Shown here: positions 1 to 6,536 of the stretch, one piece after another
Layout: each line of letters opens with the position of its first letter
Position numbering within the stretch: the stretch's first letter is position 1
Assembly: GCA_037138855.1 (NCBI GenBank)
Contig: JBAXHO010000085.1
Location: forward strand, 1-6,576
Length of the DNA: 6,576 nucleotides
Direction of reading: 5' to 3'
DNA from: JBAXHO01 sp037138855
GTDB lineage: Bacteria; Patescibacteriota; Dojkabacteria; B142; OLB20
Position numbers and translations under genes: made by a program
The notes under the pieces: model-generated
Databases searched by the model: none
What the model was told of the DNA's origin: nothing
The model's input: only the letters and a program-made list of their open reading frames with translations

Positions 1-1753
1 TCACTGGTGTCGTCGGACTCACGTACGGCGGTGTCAATGTGAGCGTCGGTACTATACTACCAGTTGGTGGTGTCACTGTGGGTAATGGAGTATTGGCAAC
101 GGTTTTACAAACCGGAGCCACTTGCGGTATCGCACTACATTTCCCGGCCTGATTCATCTCAGTCGCGATCATGGCATTTTCTACCTGCATACAATCATCT
201 GCAGTAATATTATATTTACCAATCAAATTTGTACACGCAAAATTAATTGCGATAAAAGCTTCATTAAAATTTCCAGAACTAGTAAAATAATTATTTAAAG
301 CAGAATATAAAATCTGTTCAACTTTTTCTACACCTATACCAGTCACATTACATCCATTAAAATTCTTTCCTATAGTCATAATATACGCAGCATGACCAAA
401 AATAGTAGAATTAAGATGAACGCCCCCAAAATCATTCTCTAAAACCGGAGTACCTGTTATACAATACATACCGGCTGCATAGTGCCGATCTGGGTATGGA
501 ACATCTTGTCCGCCAGCAGAATAGCTACCTGAAGCAGGATCACTAAGATTACGTTTCACAACATTCCAATCTAACTTTCCAGTAATTGCCTTGGTAGAAA
601 AAATGCCATATGTATCTGCCAATCCTTCATTCAATGCTCCAGATTCAAAAGTATAAATCATCCCGTCCGGTTTCACTGAAAAGAAGTTAACCCCATGTTG
701 CGATTCATGACCGATAATAATTTGATTCACCATATCACTACAAGCAACAACACCAATATCTTTAGAATATTGCGCATTTGGACAAAAATTAGTGGGCTTA
801 ATTTTCTCAAAATAGGTATAAAACTCATATTTTTGATTGCCGATATAACCTCCAGTACCATCAATCCCATTACGATTAAATTTCGTTTGATAATAATTAT
901 GAATACCAGGTATCAAATCATAAGCAGCATCTACATCAGAATTTTTGTAAACAGGATGAGTACCCACTGGTGGTTTTCCTTCACTTCTTCCGTAAGTTAC
1001 ACCATCGATTAATTTATCAACATAACAGGAAATATCTGATGAGGTGGCCAATGAACAATCGTAAATAATCCGATTTAATTCAACTAAAGTCGATGCCTGA
1101 TATAAAATATTACCGTTTTGAGCATCAATAAAAAACTGATATGGTGCAGCACGATCAGTGATGGTAATATGCCAACTTAAAAAACTTTGCTTGGATAAAT
1201 TTGGATTAAAAATCTCTTGAGCATAGATCACTAAGCTCACTTTCGTTATGGGATTTGCCTGGGTAAGAATCGTAATCTGCTTCCAGGCTGATACTGCCTT
1301 GGCTGTAGCTGTAACTGATGAAATCTGAGGGGTATCAGACATATTGAGGTTGTTCACAAATTGGCCAGAACTAGAATTATACGAATCATTACTATTGAGA
1401 TGCAATGATATCTGACTTCCATAAACAGGAACATTATTGTAAACTTGCTGATAACGTACATGAGTAATTCCAGTAGTATTTTCTTTGCTAATTGAATATG
1501 GAGAAGCACTAGCAGAATCTGTAATATTTAACTTACTAAGATTTATATTCAGATATTGATTACTTAAAGAAAGAATCCTGATTTTATCAGTTTGAGAAAG
1601 GGTTTGTGTATTGAGACCAAGTATGTCAGACTTTTGTACTAAAAATTTATTATTACTATGGCTTTGAAAATTAAATGCCAGAATAGCAATACTAAAAAAA
1701 AGTACAAGGAATGTAAATAATAATACTGGTTGTTTATTTGAATTCATTTGCAT
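1..1753 (-). CDS. Thermolysin-like M4 metalloprotease precursor, 3' end outside the window
   Basis: Secreted zinc endopeptidase, read by translating the minus strand; open for 584 codons to the left edge with no stop. A hydrophobic segment at about residues 9-27 is a signal peptide or membrane anchor; no clear cleavage site is visible. An FTP propeptide motif (HVRYQQVYNNVPVYG, about 98-112) and a PepSY-like region (about 147-220) follow. The peptidase domain has HESQH (zinc ligands H349 and H353, catalytic E350), Y367 matching thermolysin Tyr157, GALNEGLAD (third zinc ligand E376, D380) and GGVHLNS (H446 matching thermolysin His231), so all key residues are present. The thermolysin YGDGD segment before HExxH is replaced by unrelated sequence with C324 and C338. 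From about residue 553 a Thr/Pro-rich linker begins, like those of the neighbouring proteases, so a cell-surface module probably follows. The start is ATG at 1753; ATG at 1747 is equally possible. An in-frame stop lies at 1784-1786 and neither start has a clear ribosome binding site. Confidence 0.93.
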   Translation of the reverse strand, partial: MQMNSNKQPVLLFTFLVLFFSIAILAFNFQSHSNNKFLVQKSDILGLNTQTLSQTDKIRILSLSNQYLNINLSKLNITDSASASPYSISKENTTGITHVRYQQVYNNVPVYGSQISLHLNSNDSYNSSSGQFVNNLNMSDTPQISSVTATAKAVSAWKQITILTQANPITKVSLVIYAQEIFNPNLSKQSFLSWHITITDRAAPYQFFIDAQNGNILYQASTLVELNRIIYDCSLATSSDISCYVDKLIDGVTYGRSEGKPPVGTHPVYKNSDVDAAYDLIPGIHNYYQTKFNRNGIDGTGGYIGNQKYEFYTYFEKIKPTNFCPNAQYSKDIGVVACSDMVNQIIIGHESQHGVNFFSVKPDGMIYTFESGALNEGLADTYGIFSTKAITGKLDWNVVKRNLSDPASGSYSAGGQDVPYPDRHYAAGMYCITGTPVLENDFGGVHLNSTIFGHAAYIMTIGKNFNGCNVTGIGVEKVEQILYSALNNYFTSSGNFNEAFIAINFACTNLIGKYNITADDCMQVENAMIATEMNQAGKCSAIPQVAPVCKTVANTPLPTVTPPTGSIVPTLTLTPPYVSPTTPV

Positions 1754-1792
1754 TGAAAACGATGTACTCAGATTAACATTTTTCTAATTTTA

Positions 1793-1798
1793 AGTATA
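1793..1798 (-). promoter_or_regulatory. Weak candidate -10 box upstream of the M4 gene
   Basis: TATACT on the minus strand differs from TATAAT at one base and lies 39 bases upstream of the ATG at 1753. No convincing -35 box is found about 17 bases further upstream, and the region is AT-rich, so a chance match is quite possible. Confidence 0.2.
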
Positions 1799-1815
1799 GA
1801 TGGTTAAAAAAATTT

Positions 1816-1864
1816 GGAAGCTGAAAATTGGAAACTGAAATCTGGAATCCGGAATCCGGAATCC
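1816..1864 (-). repeat. Degenerate heptamer array, GGATTCC family
   Basis: Seven 7-base units lie end to end with no spacers. Read on the minus strand, the first three (1844-1864) are perfect GGATTCC, followed by AGATTTC, AGTTTCC, AATTTTC and AGCTTCC. The units keep exact register while drifting in sequence. The array fills the right half of the spacer between the copy 1 S8 gene and the M4 gene, ending 63 bases upstream of the M4 start. Confidence 0.85.
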
Positions 1865-1907
1865 GTAACTACTTAATACTTTATACATGATACTTGCTAC
1901 TTGCTAC
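1865..1907 (-). repeat. Degenerate heptamer array, GTATCAA family (downstream of S8 copy 1)
   Basis: On the minus strand this reads as five 7-base units, GTAGCAA twice, then GTATCAT, GTATAAA and GTATTAA, and one 8-base unit, GTAGTTAC, which abuts the GGATTCC array directly. The first two units encode the last codons and the TAG stop of the S8 gene, so the array straddles the gene end. Confidence 0.85.
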
Positions 1908-2820
1908 CTTCAGCACGGGATGCAGATCTCCATCCCCTCCGTTTCAAACGATGCCCCTGATACACAATCACCCCACCTGCAATCACTTCTAATACTATCA
2001 ATGTGAAGTATTTCAGCAATTCTTCTGCTACTGTTCCTCCTCCTGTTTGCGGTAAACTATTAATCGTCTCTACATTTCCACAATATGACTTGTGATATAT
2101 ATCGGCAAATTTTTGAAGATCCAGAATATCAATTTTATTTAATGTCGCTGTACTGCTTCTTACCAAATTTTTACTTCCACATGGTGAGTATATATTTGGG
2201 TTATCATTACAATATTTTCCATACATTCCTTTAAATGCTATGAAATCATAAATATCGATATACTGATCTCCTGGTGTTCTACCCTCCTTATTGAAAATAT
2301 CTACTGGTCCGCAATTAACGGCATCAGGAGGAATACTTGGAACTACGATTGTTACTGTAATACCAGGCGTGTTTGTGATTGTCGTATGAGGTGTCACAGT
2401 AATTGTTGGTATGTTTGTAATTGTAACTTCCTTGACACAACAAATATCCATATTGGTCGCTGTTGTTGGTATCACAAGGTCTAATTCCTTTCCTCCGGTA
2501 GAACCAGGCTCACAGCCGATACACCAGTATGAAATACTACTTGCAAGATATTTACATTGATCAGTGAGGTACCAGCCAGCTCCTTTAGTGACACATAAAT
2601 CTTTGATATTCTTCCCCAGATTTGTCGCTGGTGGAATTACTTTGTAGAATGCAGGAGCATTGGGATCTATTGTCGGTGTTATAGTCGGTACCAAAGTATT
2701 GGTGGGTACTGCTGTAGATGTGATAGTCACTGGTACATTTGTATTGGTTGGCATCACTGTATTAGTCGGAATTACTGTAGGTGGTAATAAAGTCTGTGCT
2801 TTAAGGATCGCTTTGTAGAC
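1888..2820 (-). repeat. Direct repeat, copy 1: shared anchor-module DNA
   Basis: Aligns without gaps to 4290-5222 at an offset of 2402 bases. By eye 1888-2709 is identical to 4290-5111 (822 bp). Between 2710 and 2820 there are six substitutions (2710, 2744, 2761, 2764, 2809, 2815), only one of which (2744) changes an amino acid. Beyond about 2824 the genes diverge sharply. The repeat covers the linkers, Cys-rich domain, dockerin-like repeats, sorting signal, stop codon and nine bases of spacer. Identity at silent sites means the copies were made or homogenised recently. Confidence 0.95.
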
Positions 2821-4149
2821 ATTGACACGCTTATTGGTCATTGTCTGTTTATTGGTATGATCAATGTCATCACCAGTGGTCAAAATAATATCTTTAACTT
2901 GTGTAGCAGTAAGTGCTGGATTATATCCCCAGATGAGAGCTGCTTCTCCAGCGACAAATGGGCTGGCAAAAGAAGTACCGTCCCACTTTCCATAATTGAG
3001 ACTGCCATTTACTACATAAGGAAGTAAAATCTGATCACCAGGCGCACCAATTTCAACTTTAATCGCACCATAATTTGACCTGCCATGGAGCCGATCACTA
3101 CTTGTCGTAGCTCCGACACAAATTGAATTTGAATATTTAAAATTACAGGGAAAAACACTACCTTCATCATTATTCAATCCACGATTCCCTGCTGCACTCA
3201 CCAAAATTATTCCTTTATCATTAATTTTACTAATTATATTAATTTCCTCCTGAGAGGCATTCAAACCGCCGAAACTAGCATTAATAATCTGCGCTCCATT
3301 GTAATAAGCAAAATAGAAACCTTTAATTGCAGTAGCTGAATCAATGAAAGCATTATCAGTTATTTTTATTATCATCATTTTAGCATTGGGAGCCACTCCT
3401 GCAACTCCTAATTTATTATCTCGCTCTGCAGCAATCACAGATGAAACTGCAGTACCATGCTGGCCGTCCTTTGTTTCAGCAGCCTTTGGGTCATTCGAAT
3501 TTTTTACAAAATCATAACCATGAATACACCCACCAACAATAGGATTGCCATTGTTATCATTACAATTTGAACCATCCCAGAGCATATTTTTAAGTTCTAC
3601 AGTCGTATAAGTAGCTCCATCATCAATATCAGCTACAATTACCGGTTTCAATGTCTTCTGATTGGTAATATCCCAGGCCCCTACTACATTTGTATAATTT
3701 GCTAACCAGCCCCACATATCGGGTGCTTTATTACCACCATTATTCATAAATGCTGGATCATTGGGAATATAATCTAAAAATCTCAAATAATTTGGATCAA
3801 TGGTTTTAATATTACTATCAATCCGTGTTTTTTTTACAAAAGTTTTGGAATTAACATTCTTTTGAATTTTAATTGCATAAATATTACCGGATATTTGTGA
3901 TTCAGTCATCTGAGTACGGAGCATTACAGTTGCACTATTGCTCAAAACCTGAGGATTCTTAAAAGTAACAATAAATTCATCCGCAACAAAAGCAAAATTG
4001 TCAGCATTGGCTTTCGAAGTAGCAACAGTAGAAAATTGTTCAAGAGCAGAATTAGTCTGCGCCTCAGTTCTTGAATATCTGACAACATAAAATAGACCAA
4101 CGATGATCAAAAAGAAAAAAATGATTGTGAGTTTTGATAGCTTCGGCAT
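1897..4149 (-). CDS. Cell-wall-anchored subtilisin-like S8 serine protease (copy 1, 750 aa)
   Basis: Exported serine endopeptidase. Residues 5-23 are a hydrophobic signal segment with likely cleavage near TEAQ. An I9-like propeptide (about 55-127) leads to PNDPAF and the S8 domain (about 130-450). The triad is D176 (ADIDDG), H231 (DGQHGTAVSS) and S393 (GTSFASPFVAG), with oxyanion N322 (AAGN). Cys pairs C196/C208 and C335/C344 recur in copy 2 and suggest disulfides. After the catalytic domain come a Thr/Pro linker (about 456-497), a Cys-rich domain with six Cys (about 500-574), a second Thr/Pro linker (575-609), two Cys-bracketed dockerin-like repeats (613-647 and 657-690), the sortase signal LPQTG (699-703), a hydrophobic helix (about 712-730) and a basic tail. 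The protein is therefore probably linked to the cell wall or surface by a sortase. The 3' third is almost identical DNA to copy 2. The start is the ATG at 4149, which alone keeps the signal peptide; no ribosome binding site is evident. The stop TAG lies inside a heptamer array. Confidence 0.95.
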   Translation of the reverse strand: MPKLSKLTIIFFFLIIVGLFYVVRYSRTEAQTNSALEQFSTVATSKANADNFAFVADEFIVTFKNPQVLSNSATVMLRTQMTESQISGNIYAIKIQKNVNSKTFVKKTRIDSNIKTIDPNYLRFLDYIPNDPAFMNNGGNKAPDMWGWLANYTNVVGAWDITNQKTLKPVIVADIDDGATYTTVELKNMLWDGSNCNDNNGNPIVGGCIHGYDFVKNSNDPKAAETKDGQHGTAVSSVIAAERDNKLGVAGVAPNAKMMIIKITDNAFIDSATAIKGFYFAYYNGAQIINASFGGLNASQEEINIISKINDKGIILVSAAGNRGLNNDEGSVFPCNFKYSNSICVGATTSSDRLHGRSNYGAIKVEIGAPGDQILLPYVVNGSLNYGKWDGTSFASPFVAGEAALIWGYNPALTATQVKDIILTTGDDIDHTNKQTMTNKRVNVYKAILKAQTLLPPTVIPTNTVMPTNTNVPVTITSTAVPTNTLVPTITPTIDPNAPAFYKVIPPATNLGKNIKDLCVTKGAGWYLTDQCKYLASSISYWCIGCEPGSTGGKELDLVIPTTATNMDICCVKEVTITNIPTITVTPHTTITNTPGITVTIVVPSIPPDAVNCGPVDIFNKEGRTPGDQYIDIYDFIAFKGMYGKYCNDNPNIYSPCGSKNLVRSSTATLNKIDILDLQKFADIYHKSYCGNVETINSLPQTGGGTVAEELLKYFTLIVLEVIAGGVIVYQGHRLKRRGWRSASRAEGSK
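4109..4139 (-). repeat. 31-bp exact match between the signal peptides of the S8 genes (copy 1)
   Basis: These 31 bases are identical to 6496-6526. They encode the signal-peptide core SKLTIIFFFL in both genes. The coding sequence around this island has diverged, so the exact match stands out. Confidence 0.8.
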
Positions 4150-4153
4150 ATGT

Positions 4154-4223
4154 AACTGAAATCTGGAATTTAAGAATCTAGGAATCGAATTGCGTCCTGA
4201 AACAAGTTCAGAATCGAAACTCG
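4154..4223 (-). repeat. Irregular GATTCC-like repeat remnant upstream of S8 copy 1
   Basis: This stretch is rich in short words such as GATTCC, GATTC, AATTCC and AGATTTCAG, with less strict 7-base spacing than the neighbouring arrays. A 16-base string at 4154-4169 is identical to 1833-1848 inside the GGATTCC array. It also holds a small inverted repeat (5-base arms, 4197-4201 and 4207-4211) without a following T run. It looks like a decayed array of the second heptamer family and contains no clear promoter. Confidence 0.6.
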
Positions 4224-4309
4224 AATCTACTTGTCTACCTGATACTAGATACTAGCTACTAGATATTTTTCTATTTGCTACTTTATACTTGATACTTGCT
4301 ACTTGCTAC
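4224..4309 (-). repeat. Degenerate heptamer array, GTATCAA family (between the S8 genes)
   Basis: Twelve units lie end to end on the minus strand, ten of 7 bases and two of 8. Variants include GTAGCAA (three times), GTATCAA, GTATAAA, ATAGAAA, GTAGCTA, GTATCTA, GTATCAG and GTAGATT. The array starts inside the last codons of S8 copy 2 and fills over half of the spacer. Part of it (4289-4309) belongs to the duplicated block; the rest is not shared with the array at 1865-1907, which is shorter. Confidence 0.85.
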
Positions 4310-5222
4310 CTTCAGCACGGGATGCAGATCTCCATCCCCTCCGTTTCAAACGATGCCCCTGATACACAATCACCCCACCTGCAATCACTTCTAATACTAT
4401 CAATGTGAAGTATTTCAGCAATTCTTCTGCTACTGTTCCTCCTCCTGTTTGCGGTAAACTATTAATCGTCTCTACATTTCCACAATATGACTTGTGATAT
4501 ATATCGGCAAATTTTTGAAGATCCAGAATATCAATTTTATTTAATGTCGCTGTACTGCTTCTTACCAAATTTTTACTTCCACATGGTGAGTATATATTTG
4601 GGTTATCATTACAATATTTTCCATACATTCCTTTAAATGCTATGAAATCATAAATATCGATATACTGATCTCCTGGTGTTCTACCCTCCTTATTGAAAAT
4701 ATCTACTGGTCCGCAATTAACGGCATCAGGAGGAATACTTGGAACTACGATTGTTACTGTAATACCAGGCGTGTTTGTGATTGTCGTATGAGGTGTCACA
4801 GTAATTGTTGGTATGTTTGTAATTGTAACTTCCTTGACACAACAAATATCCATATTGGTCGCTGTTGTTGGTATCACAAGGTCTAATTCCTTTCCTCCGG
4901 TAGAACCAGGCTCACAGCCGATACACCAGTATGAAATACTACTTGCAAGATATTTACATTGATCAGTGAGGTACCAGCCAGCTCCTTTAGTGACACATAA
5001 ATCTTTGATATTCTTCCCCAGATTTGTCGCTGGTGGAATTACTTTGTAGAATGCAGGAGCATTGGGATCTATTGTCGGTGTTATAGTCGGTACCAAAGTA
5101 TTGGTGGGTACCGCTGTAGATGTGATAGTCACTGGTACATTTGTACTGGTTGGCATCACTGTGTTGGTCGGAATTACTGTAGGTGGTAATAAAGTCTGTG
5201 CTTTAAGGATTGCTTTATAGAC
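4290..5222 (-). repeat. Direct repeat, copy 2: shared anchor-module DNA
   Basis: Second copy of the block at 1888-2820, in the same orientation. On the spacer side exact identity stops at 4290, where 4289 differs from 1887, and partial similarity continues for about ten bases through the heptamers. On the catalytic side the match fades through the linker and ends near 5226, at the codons just upstream of VNVYKAIL. Confidence 0.95.
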
Positions 5223-6536
5223 ATTCACACGTAAATTAGTGACAGTAGTTTTACTGCCAGATATCGGATCCCCTGAAGTGAGAATAATGTCTTTTACTTG
5301 AGCAGCAGTGAGCGCCGGATTGTATCCCCAAATAAGAGCAGCTTCTCCTGCGACAAATGGGCTGGCAAATGATGTACCAGAATCATTGCTATATTTACTT
5401 TGACCGGCAAGATAAGCTGCCAATAACATATTTTCACCAGGTGCTGCAATATGTGTAGTACTTTTTCCATAATTTGAAAAACTGGAATAAGTATCATTGA
5501 CGTTACTGGCAGCGACACAGATGGAAAGCGAATGTTTATAAATACATGGAAACATTGGTGTTTTATCATTATCGCCATTACTATTGCCAGCTGCTTTTAC
5601 TACTAAAATTCCTTTTTGATCTAATTTAGTAAGTGCATCATTTTCTGAGTTTGTTGAACCTCCTCCTCCAAAACTCATATTTACAATCTGAGGAGTATTA
5701 TAATAAGCAAAATACATTGCGCCTAAGAAAGCTTGTAAATTAGTTTTATTACCATTAAAAATTTTTAGGGACATAATTTTGGCATTAGGTGCCACACCAG
5801 CTATGCCTTTACCATTATTTGCTTCTGCTGCAATTACTCCTGATACTTCTGTACCATGAGCATTGACTTCATTGTCTTGCGGTAATGGATCAATATCATG
5901 ATCAATAAAATCATAACCATGCTTACATCCACCGGCAATGACAGCACCACTGGAATTCATACAATTAGTACCATCCCACATTACATTAGCCAAATCTTCA
6001 TGAAGATAATGTACGCCATTATCAATATCAGCTACTACTATTGATTTTAAAGCAACTTGATTGGTGATATCCCAGGCTTGTTCGACATTGGTTTTATTTT
6101 GCAACCAGCCCCACATGCTATTATTATTCTTATTAAAAGCAGGATCATTTGGAAGATAATTTGTAAAATATATAAAATTGGGATCAATGTATTTAATATT
6201 GTTATCCTGTGCCGCCTTTTTAATAAAAATTCTAGTATTTGTATTCTTATTTGTTTTAATAGAATACAACTTTTCTGTAATAAGTTCACTTTTTAATTGT
6301 GCAGTAAGCATTTGTGTCAAATTACTTTTCAAAGTAGTATCATCTTTAAAAGTCACTACAAATTCATCTGCAATAAATCCAAAGAAATCTGCATTCACTC
6401 TGGAAGTAGCTACAGTCGGATACTGTTCTGAAATTGAACTACTTTGAGCCTGTGAAATCGAAAATTTACTAACGCAAAATAAACCAGCAATGATTAAAAA
6501 GAAAAAAATGATTGTGAGTTTTGATACGTGATACAT
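4299..6536 (-). CDS. Cell-wall-anchored subtilisin-like S8 serine protease (copy 2, 745 aa)
   Basis: Paralogue of the gene at 1897-4149 with the same domain order. The signal segment is residues 5-22, with likely cleavage after SQA. The I9-like propeptide covers about 55-127. The S8 triad is D172 (ADIDNG), H227 (NAHGTEVSG) and S389 (GTSFASPFVAG), with oxyanion N318 (AAGN). Cys pairs C192/C204 and C331/C340 match those of copy 1. Protease heads are roughly half identical by eye, and copy 2 is five residues shorter. From residue 436 (VNVYKAIL) to the end the proteins differ at one position, S464 here against N469 in copy 1. That part holds Thr/Pro linkers, the Cys-rich domain, two dockerin-like repeats, LPQTG (694-698), a membrane helix and a basic tail. 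The ATG at 6536 is the only usable start: an in-frame TAG lies five codons upstream. It sits inside a heptamer array, so the first codons (MYHVS) are repeat-derived. No ribosome binding site of normal strength is visible. A 149-bp spacer separates it from copy 1, so co-transcription is possible but unproven. Confidence 0.95.
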   Translation of the reverse strand: MYHVSKLTIIFFFLIIAGLFCVSKFSISQAQSSSISEQYPTVATSRVNADFFGFIADEFVVTFKDDTTLKSNLTQMLTAQLKSELITEKLYSIKTNKNTNTRIFIKKAAQDNNIKYIDPNFIYFTNYLPNDPAFNKNNNSMWGWLQNKTNVEQAWDITNQVALKSIVVADIDNGVHYLHEDLANVMWDGTNCMNSSGAVIAGGCKHGYDFIDHDIDPLPQDNEVNAHGTEVSGVIAAEANNGKGIAGVAPNAKIMSLKIFNGNKTNLQAFLGAMYFAYYNTPQIVNMSFGGGGSTNSENDALTKLDQKGILVVKAAGNSNGDNDKTPMFPCIYKHSLSICVAASNVNDTYSSFSNYGKSTTHIAAPGENMLLAAYLAGQSKYSNDSGTSFASPFVAGEAALIWGYNPALTAAQVKDIILTSGDPISGSKTTVTNLRVNVYKAILKAQTLLPPTVIPTNTVMPTSTNVPVTITSTAVPTNTLVPTITPTIDPNAPAFYKVIPPATNLGKNIKDLCVTKGAGWYLTDQCKYLASSISYWCIGCEPGSTGGKELDLVIPTTATNMDICCVKEVTITNIPTITVTPHTTITNTPGITVTIVVPSIPPDAVNCGPVDIFNKEGRTPGDQYIDIYDFIAFKGMYGKYCNDNPNIYSPCGSKNLVRSSTATLNKIDILDLQKFADIYHKSYCGNVETINSLPQTGGGTVAEELLKYFTLIVLEVIAGGVIVYQGHRLKRRGWRSASRAEGSK
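6496..6526 (-). repeat. 31-bp exact match between the signal peptides of the S8 genes (copy 2)
   Basis: Partner of 4109-4139. The offset here is 2387 rather than the 2402 of the 3' block, which matches the net five-codon difference in the protease halves. Its upstream end lies inside the heptamer array at 6521-6548. Confidence 0.8.

Noticed and set aside
695..1012. Plus-strand open frame of 105 codons
   Set aside because: It lies antisense within the M4 gene, across the HExxH region, and its translation shows no domain or signal. The conserved M4 motifs on the minus strand explain this DNA.
1790..1888. Minus-strand 32-residue frame starting from an ATG in the heptamer array and running through both arrays
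   Set aside because: Its composition just reflects translation of 7-base repeats in rotating frames. There is no ribosome binding site, and nothing comparable is found in the other spacers.
1816..1907. CRISPR array
   Set aside because: Units are seven bases, contiguous and degenerate, without spacers; there are no cas genes nearby.
4197..4211. Inverted repeat as a terminator for S8 copy 2
   Set aside because: The arms are only five bases with no GC-rich stem and no T run following, so it does not meet the pattern of an intrinsic terminator.
1888..5222. Transposon or insertion sequence as the cause of the duplicated block
   Set aside because: No transposase, terminal inverted repeats or target-site duplications are visible, and the block edges lie in a protein linker and a heptamer array.
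5294..5578. Minus-strand open frame of 94 codons in another frame, and similar short frames at 6047-6447 on both strands
   Set aside because: All lie wholly within S8 copy 2 in other frames; their translations are low-complexity and the S8 frame has all catalytic motifs.
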